A stretch of DNA of 7,842 nucleotides from an uncultured Saprospiraceae bacterium (GTDB lineage: Bacteria > Bacteroidota > Bacteroidia > Chitinophagales > Saprospiraceae), in assembly GCA_937127195.1 (NCBI GenBank), contig CAKZLT010000105.1, positions 1 through 7,842 on the forward strand, in the 5' to 3' direction. The translations under genes and the position numbers were made by a program. Within the stretch, counting starts at the first letter, position 1. Each line of letters begins with the position of its first letter. A model generated the notes under the pieces. That model saw nothing but the letters and a program-made list of their open reading frames with translations, did not search any database and was not told where the DNA came from. Shown piece after piece: positions 1 through 6,747 of this stretch.

Positions 1-635
1 GGCGCTTTGTGAATTTGCCATTCTGACAACATAGAAACAGGCCTCAGATAAATAAAAATAGTTAGGGGGTTAGAGTAAGACGATGTAATACGAAAAAAGA
101 CGCAATAAATAAACTTTATTTTTTATCTTTGTTTTTTAAGTGATTTTCTTGCATCTTTTTTTTCTTCAATACGTCTCTTTGATATCAGCCATGCAGAAAG
201 TATCTACTTTGAGCGCTTTACTACAATAGGCCCGTTGGTTACTTAAGACTAGTAGTTATCCTGTAATCGTAACCCAAATTTATTTATTAAATTTGTTTAT
301 TTGTAATGGATTAATTGTTGATTTGTAGTGAGTTGCGTTTATTGTGTGGATTCTATTACAATAATCTGACACGATAGATGTTATTTTTTACAAAAATAGA
401 CCTATTATTGTAAATAAGAATATAAGAAAACACCACCACTCTAATAATAAATCCGACCTAAGTAAAATATTTTACTTTTGTAGTATAAATGCAAAAGTCA
501 GAATATTATCAATTCTCCCAAAGTAAATGAAGACAAATATTTTTAATTAGAGTAAAACAATTCATTTTTCTATAAAAAATAGAGAATGATTTTATTAAAA
601 TTATTTGAAAATACATTAACAAAAAATTGCAGAGC
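1..635. other. AT-rich region with no supportable gene (left edge)
   Basis: I find no convincing gene in this stretch. All plus-strand frames reaching the left edge stop within the first 34 bases (stops at 10-12, 24-26 and 32-34), so at most the last few codons of an upstream plus-strand gene could be present. On the minus strand two frames begin with ATG very near the edge (ATG complementary to 19-21 and to 30-32) and run off it. One could be the start of a divergent gene, but 7 to 10 codons are not enough to decide. The rest is AT-rich with only micro-ORFs, for example 12 codons from 191. A bulged AT-rich hairpin (563-588, loop of A residues) lies in what would be the 5' leader of the next gene. 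No tRNA, rRNA or insertion sequence is apparent. Confidence 0.6.
473..480 (+). promoter_or_regulatory. candidate Bacteroidota -7 box (TACTTTTG)
   Basis: TACTTTTG matches the TAnnTTTG -7 consensus of the Bacteroidota primary sigma factor and lies about 155 nt upstream of the RCC1-protein start. No TTG-type -33 element is seen at the expected 17-20 nt upstream, and the region is so AT-rich that chance matches are likely; others occur at 124-131 and 288-295. Of these, this one is the closest to the gene. Confidence 0.3.
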
Positions 636-2597
636 ATGAAATTTTTAAATTTCTCGTGTTGCATCGCTCTATTGACACTAGCTATTAATACAGGTGATTA
701 CAAACCCTATAATCCACGAGTTAATGCAAGAGTTGCAGCAGGTTTCGAACATTCTTTAGTTATAGACGGTGGTCAAGTCTGGGCTTGGGGAAGCAATCTA
801 AATGGTCAGACAGGTACTATTGAAAAGAACTATGATTCTGCTCCCGTAAGAGTCAAAAATTTAAATAACATCATTGCCTTAGCCAAAGGAAGTGCAGCTA
901 ATCACTGCCTTGCATTGAGCGAAAATGGTACAATTTGGGGTTGGGGAGATAACGAGTATGGTCAATTGGGATTGGGTGATAATGAGATTGTAAATACGAA
1001 TACGCCAATAATGGTAGAAAAAGTATTTGGAGTCGTAGCACTTTCGGCTGGTCGTCGTCATAGTTTAGCACTTAAAGATGATGGAACGGTCTGGACGTGG
1101 GGAGATAATACCTACGGTCAATTGGGACATGTTAGTCAAACCAAAAGTAATTTACCCAAAAAAATATATGGATTGAATGATATAGTAGCTGTAGAAGCTG
1201 GTTATAATCACTCGATGGCTTTGAAAAAAGATGGAACGGTCTGGACGTGGGGTAAAAATACAAATGGTCAATTGGGGGTTGGAAACCAAAAAAATACAAA
1301 CAAGCCTGTTCAAGTTGAAGGATTGGACAATATCGTTTATATCAGTGCTGGAGCATCTCATTGTTTGGCAATTAAGAATGATGGAACGGTTTGGTCATGG
1401 GGCTGGAATGATTATGGTCAATTAGGAGATGGTTCGTTTGAGTCAAAGAATAAGCCTGTTCAAGCCAAAATCAAAAATATTGTAAAAGTATCTTCGGGTG
1501 GTTTACATAGCATCGCATTAACTACCGAAGGAACTGTTTTTGCTTGGGGGGCTAATAGTTTTAGTCAATTGGGAAAATCTTCTAATCGAAACTATGCGAC
1601 ACCTGTCAAAGTATTTGCGCTCAAAAATATTGTTAGTGTCGTAGCTGGCGATATGCATAGTATCGCAGTAAAAAGGAATGGAACGGTTCAAACGTGGGGT
1701 TCTAATAACAATTATCAACTCGGTATGGCAGAAGTATTAAGTAGTTCGACACCGATTAATACAATGATTTTAGAAAATGAATCATTGGTGGCATTATCTG
1801 ATTTCGCGGTGACTGCTCCTTCTATTTTGCCTATCAAAAACAGATATGAGCCAATTAATGAAGATTTAATAGAAAGAGATGTGGCTTTTAATGCTAATGG
1901 AAATGTAGAAAAAGGATCAAGTGCGCAACCAGAAAAGGTAGAGATAGACCAACCTGAAAATGCATACGGCGTTCCTGAAAATTTTGGTGCGATAGATGAA
2001 GATTGCCCAACAGAAGCAACCCTTAAAGCACTGAATTTGAGCGTGTTTTGTACCGAAAGTTCAGATGAAATTAAATTAAAATGGAATGCACCAGATGATA
2101 TTTTGAGTCTGGAGTTTGAGATAGAAAAAAGTTTGGATAATAAAACGTGGATTTCTACGGATTTGAAACCTGTGCTAGAAACGCGTAAAAGAAGCTTTCA
2201 TTTTTCTGTAAAAGATGATATTCTTTCGGGAAGACCAGCTTATTATAGGTTAAAACAAATGAACTGCGACGGTACATTCAAATATTCTGCGCCTGCGGTT
2301 ATTAATTGTATAGACGAAAAGAATAAGGAAAATAAAGCGATTTCTTTACAACCTGAATTATCGGCTTACTCCTTTATCCTTTACATTGATAAAAAGATGG
2401 AAAAAGGACACAAGTACGAAATAGTAGATTCTTATAACAGGGTTGTGATTTCTAATGAAATAGAAAATTGCAATTATTCACAATCATTGACTATTAGTGC
2501 AAAACCTTTGGAAGATGGTTTGTATATTTTGAAAGTGATTGATACTAAAAACGAGAAAGTTGTGTTTTCAAAGAAATTATTTAAAGTATCAGAATAG
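636..2597 (+). CDS. secreted RCC1-repeat beta-propeller protein with T9SS-like C-terminal domain
   Basis: The start chosen is ATG at 636 (653 aa). The frame opens with a TTG at 627, but the ATG directly begins a signal peptide: Lys2, a hydrophobic run over about residues 6-17, and probable cleavage near 16-20. Residues about 33-395 form seven RCC1-type repeats of 49-52 residues, each with a W-x-W-G-x-N-x-x-x-Q-L-G-like core (for example VWTWGDNTYGQLG). Seven repeats suffice for one closed propeller. A linker (about 396-455) is followed by a cysteine-containing, fibronectin III-like module (about 456-558, with the YYRLKQ...DG...YS pattern common before T9SS tails). The end (about 570-653) resembles a type A sorting domain, with LEDGLYILKV and a basic KKLFKV close. 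RCC1 folds bind proteins or other ligands; no ligand or enzyme activity can be read here. Inference: exported through the Sec system and T9SS, then secreted or surface-attached. A terminator follows, so the gene is probably the end of its unit. Confidence 0.88.
   Translation: MKFLNFSCCIALLTLAINTGDYKPYNPRVNARVAAGFEHSLVIDGGQVWAWGSNLNGQTGTIEKNYDSAPVRVKNLNNIIALAKGSAANHCLALSENGTIWGWGDNEYGQLGLGDNEIVNTNTPIMVEKVFGVVALSAGRRHSLALKDDGTVWTWGDNTYGQLGHVSQTKSNLPKKIYGLNDIVAVEAGYNHSMALKKDGTVWTWGKNTNGQLGVGNQKNTNKPVQVEGLDNIVYISAGASHCLAIKNDGTVWSWGWNDYGQLGDGSFESKNKPVQAKIKNIVKVSSGGLHSIALTTEGTVFAWGANSFSQLGKSSNRNYATPVKVFALKNIVSVVAGDMHSIAVKRNGTVQTWGSNNNYQLGMAEVLSSSTPINTMILENESLVALSDFAVTAPSILPIKNRYEPINEDLIERDVAFNANGNVEKGSSAQPEKVEIDQPENAYGVPENFGAIDEDCPTEATLKALNLSVFCTESSDEIKLKWNAPDDILSLEFEIEKSLDNKTWISTDLKPVLETRKRSFHFSVKDDILSGRPAYYRLKQMNCDGTFKYSAPAVINCIDEKNKENKAISLQPELSAYSFILYIDKKMEKGHKYEIVDSYNRVVISNEIENCNYSQSLTISAKPLEDGLYILKVIDTKNEKVVFSKKLFKVSE
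732..1800 (+). repeat. seven tandem RCC1 units with near-regular 150-bp period
   Basis: Taking the glycine codon before the T-V/I-W core as anchor, the units are at 771, 927, 1083, 1233, 1383, 1530 and 1680. Spacings are 156, 156, 150, 150, 147 and 150 bp. Units 3 and 4 share an identical 23-nt stretch (1080-1102 and 1230-1252), and unit 5 keeps the first half of it (from 1380). The GGTCAATT core also recurs at 1116, 1266 and 1416, exactly 150 bp apart. The central units are therefore more alike at DNA level than the outer ones. Confidence 0.85.
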
Positions 2598-2623
2598 ATT
2601 TTTTTTGAAAAAAACATCCTTTT

Positions 2624-2671
2624 AAGAGCCGTTGAATTAGCTAAAGAGAGTTAATCCAACGGTTTTTTTTA
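2624..2671 (+). terminator. rho-independent terminator after the RCC1 gene
   Basis: CCGTTG (2629-2634) pairs with CAACGG (2657-2662). The stem continues through ATTA/TAAT (2636-2639 with 2652-2655) across a single A/C mismatch, with a 12-nt loop. Eight T residues follow at once (2663-2670). The stop codon is 27 nt upstream. This separates the RCC1 gene from the lipoprotein gene downstream. Confidence 0.85.
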
Positions 2672-2738
2672 TTTTTTTTCAAAAAAAGAGAAATTAACTC
2701 AGAACCGTTTAACTTTACCTCACTTAAACCAAACAAAT

Positions 2739-3443
2739 ATGAAATATAAGATTAGTAATTTGATGCTTTTATTATTGACTTTTTTTTTATTTTCTTGTAA
2801 TAAAAAAACGGATAAATGGTTGATTGAACATCAAAAAGAAATAGAGACTGCTATCAACCTGGAGGATTTTTTTATACCAAATCAAGCCATTTTAAATAAG
2901 AAAAAAGAACTTTTAGTAAAGTTTGAAAACGACTTAGATGATGTTGCTTATACTGATTGGGACAATAAAGAAGCTGAGATTTTATTGATTGACCTTCAAG
3001 CAAAAGTAAAAGAGGTAATGAATCATATTAGTGAATATAATTCAAAAGCGAGTCATTACGAAATCGCTCAATATCTCCGAAATCAATATCAAGGTGATAC
3101 CAGCAATTTAACGGTTTTTTATAAAAAAATAAATGAAACACTTATTCAGTCAGATTCGTTTTATTTGGCTGCACAAGCGAATCTGAAAGCCGTTGAAGCA
3201 GAAGAAGGTCAGGCAACTGTTCAGCAACATTTTAAGGATTTTCATTGGTTGTCAGATACTTTGGCTGTGAATGTTAGAGAAGCAAAAATTTCGGAAACAT
3301 TAAAAAGTGAACTGTTGATGAACGTTCAAATGACACAACTATATATTAAAGATTATATAGGTTTTGTCAATAGTTTTATTTATAATACAAGCGATACTAC
3401 TAAGGTTTTGGAAGAAACTCCAGAACTAAAAATAGAACAATAA
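2739..3443 (+). CDS. lipoprotein of unknown function, mostly helical
   Basis: 234 aa, family not recognised. The N-terminus is a typical lipoprotein signal: Lys2 and Lys4, a hydrophobic stretch from about Leu8 to Phe18, and lipobox LFSC with Cys20 as the lipidated residue. The mature protein starts NKKTDK, lysine-rich rather than acidic, so it lacks the acidic surface-export signature known from some Bacteroidota lipoproteins; a periplasmic-facing location is the simpler inference. The remainder is highly charged and looks largely alpha-helical (runs such as EAEILLIDLQAKVKEVMNHI), with no further cysteine and no catalytic motif I recognise. The start is supported by the signal peptide and an A-rich leader (accaaacaaat). 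The stop lies 5 nt before the next ATG, so the two genes are very probably cotranscribed. The unit is bounded by a terminator on each side. I see no clear promoter; TAACTTTA at 2710-2717 is one base off the -7 consensus. Confidence 0.8.
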   Translation: MKYKISNLMLLLLTFFLFSCNKKTDKWLIEHQKEIETAINLEDFFIPNQAILNKKKELLVKFENDLDDVAYTDWDNKEAEILLIDLQAKVKEVMNHISEYNSKASHYEIAQYLRNQYQGDTSNLTVFYKKINETLIQSDSFYLAAQANLKAVEAEEGQATVQQHFKDFHWLSDTLAVNVREAKISETLKSELLMNVQMTQLYIKDYIGFVNSFIYNTSDTTKVLEETPELKIEQ

Positions 3444-3448
3444 TTAGT

Positions 3449-3916
3449 ATGAAAAAATATTACCACATCTCTAAAAGAGAGATTAGGGCAGGTGCAAATT
3501 TGACGCAAAGTATCTATGGTGAACGCATTATTGATGCAAGAACTGTTGAAGCAGATTATAATTTATATATCAAAGAGAAGATTTTTGAGGATGTTCGTTT
3601 ACAACATTTTCCAGAAGCGCCATCTCGTTTGAATTGTGTTTTTTTATACGATTCTATCGAAACAGCGCGTTTTTATTGGGCAACTGCTTATTCTTATCAA
3701 GCCTATTTGTATGAGGTAGAAATTAAAAAAGGCACACCTTTTACGGCAGAAATGGATTTGCTGAATTGTGACGGAAAAAGATACACTTTACTAAAAAAGA
3801 ATGCGCATAAATACTGGAATCAAATTTTTCATCCGAATAGTCACACCTTAGAAAGCTTATTGGATGGTAAGGCAACGGTTAAGAAATTGATAGAAGCACC
3901 GTCTAAGATTTGGTAA
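3449..3916 (+). CDS. small DUF2441-like / ART-fold-like protein (putative)
   Basis: 155 aa, no signal peptide or membrane segment, so presumably cytoplasmic. The pattern recalls DUF2441 and, more loosely, small ADP-ribosyltransferase (ART)-like proteins. It opens with YYHISKREIRAG (residues 4-15, histidine at 6). Next come an R-x-x-x-FP-x-x-PSR-x-x-CVF block (about 50-65), a helix beginning S-I-E-T-A-R-F-Y-W (69-77), a strand LYEVEIKKG (87-95), and a tail with A-H-K-Y-W-N (119-124) and a TLESLLDG element (133-140). In ART folds the first-strand histidine and a late glutamate contribute to NAD binding and catalysis. His6 and Glu135 would fit by position, but this is recalled family knowledge plus inference, not proof. 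The protein could equally be catalytically inactive. It starts 5 nt after the lipoprotein stop with no separate leader, pointing to an operon, and is closed by a strong hairpin at 3933-3978. Its role is unknown; no toxin or defence function is shown. Confidence 0.72.
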   Translation: MKKYYHISKREIRAGANLTQSIYGERIIDARTVEADYNLYIKEKIFEDVRLQHFPEAPSRLNCVFLYDSIETARFYWATAYSYQAYLYEVEIKKGTPFTAEMDLLNCDGKRYTLLKKNAHKYWNQIFHPNSHTLESLLDGKATVKKLIEAPSKIW

Positions 3917-3932
3917 TATTGAGTAGAAATAG

Positions 3933-3978
3933 AAAAAATAGAGATTAGATTATTTTGATAATCTAATCTCTATTTTTT
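3933..3978. terminator. 21-bp perfect hairpin, bidirectional terminator between convergent genes
   Basis: Bases 3933-3953 pair without mismatch with 3958-3978 around a TTTG loop. The outer arms are an A run on the left (3933-3938) and a T run on the right (3973-3979), so the structure ends in a U-tract whichever strand is transcribed. It lies 16 nt after the stop of the plus-strand gene and 21 nt after the stop of the minus-strand gene, as expected of a shared terminator. Confidence 0.88.
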
Positions 3979-3999
3979 TGTTTTTAATTCAAAAACAAT

Positions 4000-6120
4000 C
4001 TAGTTTTTCATCTGTCCAATCGCTTCCTGAACGGTTATGACAGGTGCTTTGCACATCTTGTCTTTACAAACATAGATAATGGTTTCTCCTTCGACCAGTT
4101 TATCTTCCAAAAGTAGAAGAGAACCTTCATTCAAACCTCCTAAGAGTAATACATTTGGCAAAAATACGCGATCCATTTGTGCCTTGATGCTTTCATAATT
4201 TGCACCAACAATTGCAACTTCAAATGGCGGCTGCGACAGTAACATATAATGACTCAACCAATTAGAGTAAAAATAAGGTTGCTTACTTTCAAGCACATCA
4301 TTTGCCATAACACGCATCATGTTTTTGGACATATCTAAAAAGACTTCCTCAAAATAGTAAGCACCTAAACGTTCCAAATTCTTAGCCATAACGGAGTTAG
4401 AAGAAGGCATTACATTATCACTAATCTCTTTTTTGCGTGTAATTAAAGGCGCATCTTCACTTGAAGTATAAAAGAACAAACCACTTGGTTCGTCGTAGAA
4501 ATGTTTCATCGTGTATTCCTGCAATCCTTTTGCTTCATGGAGCCATTTTTCATCAAAAGTGGCTTGATACAAAGAGATAAATCCATCAATCAAAAAGGCA
4601 TAATCATCTAGGAAACCATTGATTTTTGAACGACCATCTTTATAATTACGAGTCAGTCTATAATTTTTTTCAATGACTTTCTTCTTCAAGAAACGAGCAT
4701 TTTTAAGTGCAGCCTCTTTAAATCTATCTTCGCCAAATACTCGATAAGCATCCGAAAAAGCTTTTAATGTCAAGCCATTCCAAGAGGTTAAAACCTTATC
4801 ATCTAGTCCTGGTTTTACCCTTTGAGCACGAGTTGTTCTGAGCTTTCTTTTACAAATATCAATGATTTGAGCAATTTTTTGGGGCGTTGTACTATATGTT
4901 TTTGCTAATGCTTCTTTTGTTTGAGTAACGTGAAGAATGTTTTTGCCATTTTGCCAATTCCCATCTCTAGTGATGCTGAAATAATCCCTGAACACCTTAA
5001 ATTGCTGTTCATTATCCAATGCAAGCGCGATTTCATTATAAGTCCAAGTGTAGTATTTTCCTTCTTCTCCTTCACTATCAGCATCATAAGAAGAATAAAA
5101 ACCACCTTCATCAGAAGACATTTCATTAATAATAAAATCTAAGGTTTCATATACGACTTCTTTATAAAGTTCGTCGCGAGAGACTTGATAACCAGCAGTA
5201 TATAAGCTTACTAACTGAGCGTTATCATAAAGCATTTTTTCAAAGTGAGGTACTTTCCAATCAATATCAGTCGAATAACGAGAAAAACCACCGCCAATAT
5301 GGTCATAAATACCACCATTTGCCATTTTATTCATGGTTAATTCTGCAATATTTCTGGCTCTTTGGTCGCCAGTCATGTAGAAATACTCTAACGCAAACAT
5401 CCAATTGTTTGGCATAGGAAATTTCATTCCAGATTTTCTACCGCCTTTTTTATAATCAATAGACTTATCAAAGGCATCAAAACTATTTTTTACGTTCTCT
5501 AAGTTGAATGAAACTTCTGATTTGATAACCTCTAGCTTATCCTCTAGCTTGACTCCTTTAGTCAATTTTACTGCAAATTCCTCAATTTTTTCTGGTTGTT
5601 CTTTTCTTGTTTTGATAAAATATTCTAAAATAGCCAACCAATCTTTTTGATTATAATAAGTTCCTGCCCATATCGGACGCCCATCAGGTAATGCAATTGC
5701 ATTCAAAGGCCAGCCACAACTTTCGCCAGAAGCCAAATGACAGGAAGTCATATATATATCATCAATATCTGGGCGTTCTTCTCTATCAACCTTGATAGAC
5801 ACAAAATTTTCATTCATAAAATTCGCCACTATCGTATCCGAGAAAGACTCCTCTTCCATCACATGACACCAATGACAGGAAGAATAACCAATACTAATGA
5901 TGATGAGTTTATCGTCATTATTGGCTTTTTTTAGTGCCGCATTATCCCAAGGATACCAGTTGACGGGATTGTGAGCATGTTGAACGAGATAAGGACTATT
6001 TTCATTCGTTAAGTGATTGGTGTAAGTATATCCAGTATTATTATCAAAGATTTTTGAAAGTTCTGCACAAGAAGTTGCAAAAATCATTATGATTAATAAT
6101 AGATGTATTTTTTTGCCCAT
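4000..6120 (-). CDS. DUF255 / YyaL / SPATA20-family thioredoxin-domain protein, predicted lipoprotein
   Basis: 706 aa, near full family length. The N-terminus is a lipoprotein signal (Lys3 and Lys4, hydrophobic 7-15, lipobox ATSC with Cys18). The thioredoxin-like domain follows with the family hallmarks: NENSPYLVQHAHNPVNWYPW (39-58), CHWC (Cys82 and Cys85) then HVMEEESF, VDREERPDID (111-120) and CGWPLNAIALPDGRPIWAGTYY (135-156). The larger C-terminal part is the alpha/alpha-barrel-like region, with GGIYDHIGGGFSRYS (269-283), VPHFEKMLYDNAQL (290-303), YDADSEGEEGKYYTW and DDKVLTSWNGL. The tail carries a C-x4-C pair (Cys685, Cys690). The family's biochemical role is not settled; a thiol-redox step combined with a glycosidase- or epimerase-like barrel is usually suggested. 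The signal peptide puts this copy in the envelope, where CHWC could act on disulfides. It is convergent with 3449-3916 and divergent from 6748-7776, so probably monocistronic. No frame disruption is seen. Confidence 0.93.
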   Translation of the reverse strand: MGKKIHLLLIIMIFATSCAELSKIFDNNTGYTYTNHLTNENSPYLVQHAHNPVNWYPWDNAALKKANNDDKLIIISIGYSSCHWCHVMEEESFSDTIVANFMNENFVSIKVDREERPDIDDIYMTSCHLASGESCGWPLNAIALPDGRPIWAGTYYNQKDWLAILEYFIKTRKEQPEKIEEFAVKLTKGVKLEDKLEVIKSEVSFNLENVKNSFDAFDKSIDYKKGGRKSGMKFPMPNNWMFALEYFYMTGDQRARNIAELTMNKMANGGIYDHIGGGFSRYSTDIDWKVPHFEKMLYDNAQLVSLYTAGYQVSRDELYKEVVYETLDFIINEMSSDEGGFYSSYDADSEGEEGKYYTWTYNEIALALDNEQQFKVFRDYFSITRDGNWQNGKNILHVTQTKEALAKTYSTTPQKIAQIIDICKRKLRTTRAQRVKPGLDDKVLTSWNGLTLKAFSDAYRVFGEDRFKEAALKNARFLKKKVIEKNYRLTRNYKDGRSKINGFLDDYAFLIDGFISLYQATFDEKWLHEAKGLQEYTMKHFYDEPSGLFFYTSSEDAPLITRKKEISDNVMPSSNSVMAKNLERLGAYYFEEVFLDMSKNMMRVMANDVLESKQPYFYSNWLSHYMLLSQPPFEVAIVGANYESIKAQMDRVFLPNVLLLGGLNEGSLLLLEDKLVEGETIIYVCKDKMCKAPVITVQEAIGQMKN

Positions 6121-6338
6121 GATAGCTTTTATTTATAATAATTTGAAAGAGAATGCTTTTGAAAAAAAAATTATTATTATGTAAAACATAATATGACTTC
6201 TATTCATTTTAATTCAAAGACATAAATTATTTGTTCAAGTTTGTTTAATATTTTGCTAGTGTGTTGTGATTTTTTTGAAAGGTTACCAAAAAAAAATCTA
6301 ATTTGAGTTATGGAGTTTCTTTATTTTTTTTAAAAATA

Positions 6339-6363
6339 GAGATTATTCCTACTTCCTAATCTC
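6339..6363 (-). terminator. terminator-like hairpin read on the minus strand
   Basis: GAGATTA (6339-6345) pairs with TAATCTC (6357-6363) with an 11-nt loop. Read on the minus strand, the stem is followed by TATTTTT, so it would terminate leftward transcription. The 14-nt segment at 6332-6345 is identical to 3934-3947 within the terminator stem beyond the DUF255-type gene. It lies about 220 nt upstream of that gene's start, so it could be the end of a small minus-strand transcript, an attenuator in a long leader, or chance. Confidence 0.35.
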
Positions 6364-6371
6364 CAAAATTA
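6364..6371 (-). promoter_or_regulatory. candidate minus-strand -7 box (TAATTTTG)
   Basis: On the minus strand the bases read TAATTTTG, a full match to TAnnTTTG, pointing toward the DUF255-type gene about 244 nt away. No -33 TTG is present at the expected distance. Transcription from here would start inside the adjacent GAGATTA/TAATCTC inverted repeat. It is the only full-consensus match on this strand that I found in the intergenic region. Confidence 0.25.
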
Positions 6372-6442
6372 TAATAATAATTTGTTTTTTGATAAAAGAA
6401 TGCACCTTTAATACACTGTAAACTAAATTTTAAAAGAAATAA

Positions 6443-6450
6443 TATGTTTG
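6443..6450 (+). promoter_or_regulatory. candidate plus-strand -7 box (TATGTTTG)
   Basis: TATGTTTG matches TAnnTTTG and points toward the TPR lipoprotein gene. It lacks a recognisable -33 element and would give a leader of roughly 290 nt containing the 6494-6542 inverted repeat. A chance match is possible in such AT-rich DNA. Confidence 0.25.
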
Positions 6451-6493
6451 TTTTTTTTAATAAGTAACCAATCGAAAATAAGTATAGATTAAA

Positions 6494-6542
6494 AATGATA
6501 TAACATCTTGATAATCAAAAGTTATTCACTCATTATATCATT
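6494..6542. repeat. 10-bp perfect inverted repeat enclosing an inner palindrome
   Basis: AATGATATAA (6494-6503) is the exact reverse complement of TTATATCATT (6533-6542). Within the 29-nt spacer lies TTGATAATCAA (6508-6518), itself an odd palindrome (TTGAT-A-ATCAA). On the minus strand the outer stem is followed by five T residues, which is weak for a terminator. It could be a regulatory dyad with the inner palindrome as a protein-binding site, or an RNA structure in the leader of the TPR gene. Confidence 0.5.
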
Positions 6543-6747
6543 CCTTAATTCCGTCATTGTACTTGGAAAGTAAGAAGAATTATTTTTTTATTTTTTGAAC
6601 CTTTCCTATAGAAATGAAAAACCTTATTTTTACAAAAAAATAAAACAAAATTAACGCCAACTGCAAGGGAAATCGGCGAAATCTGTTTATAAAACTGATT
6701 ACTTAAAAAATAGAATAATAATAAAAGAATCAGTCAAATCAAAAAGA

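Larger units (their letters stand above)
6121..6747. other. 627-nt AT-rich divergent intergenic region with inverted repeats
   Basis: This region lies between the start codons of the DUF255-type gene (-) and the TPR lipoprotein gene (+). It contains no ORF I would call, only fragments of about a dozen codons. It is very AT-rich with many A or T homopolymers. Supportable signals are two inverted repeats (6339-6363 and 6494-6542) and one TAnnTTTG-type -7 candidate on each strand, listed separately. A small GC-richer patch (about 6653-6685) with CGCC...GGCG arms lies 60-95 nt before the TPR gene. The length is generous for two simple promoters, so long leaders or a small RNA are possible but not shown. 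Confidence 0.6.

Noticed and set aside
1..32. Minus-strand ATG codons near the left edge, possibly the start of a divergent gene
   Set aside because: Only 7 to 10 codons lie inside the window, in two competing frames, with no promoter or leader signal to choose between them.
104..131. AT-only inverted repeat AAATAAA/TTTATTT followed by T residues, possible terminator of an upstream gene
   Set aside because: The stem has only A-T pairs with almost no loop, and no upstream gene is visible.
191..229. 12-codon ORF (MQKVSTLSALLQ) in the left intergenic region
   Set aside because: It is too short, has no ribosome-binding context and no continuation in another frame that would suggest a broken gene.
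627..635. TTG codon as an alternative start for the RCC1 gene
   Set aside because: It adds only three residues (M-Q-S) before an ATG that directly begins a well-formed signal peptide; ATG at 636 is the simpler start.
879..1718. Open frames on the minus strand and in another plus frame within the RCC1 gene
   Set aside because: They lie entirely inside a clearly coding repeat region and echo its periodicity; they are shadows of the repeats.
3449..3916. Toxin-antitoxin or anti-phage system involving the ART-like protein
   Set aside because: The partner is a lipoprotein rather than a small cytosolic antidote, and no defence-associated gene, integrase or mobile element is nearby; naming such a system would go beyond the evidence.
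4905..5934. Short open frames on both strands within the DUF255-type gene
   Set aside because: The real frame has family motifs along its whole length; these frames show no recognisable domains or leaders.
6523..6556. 11-codon minus-strand ORF (MTELRNDIMSE) overlapping the nested dyad
   Set aside because: It is very short, with no leader, promoter or support beyond chance.
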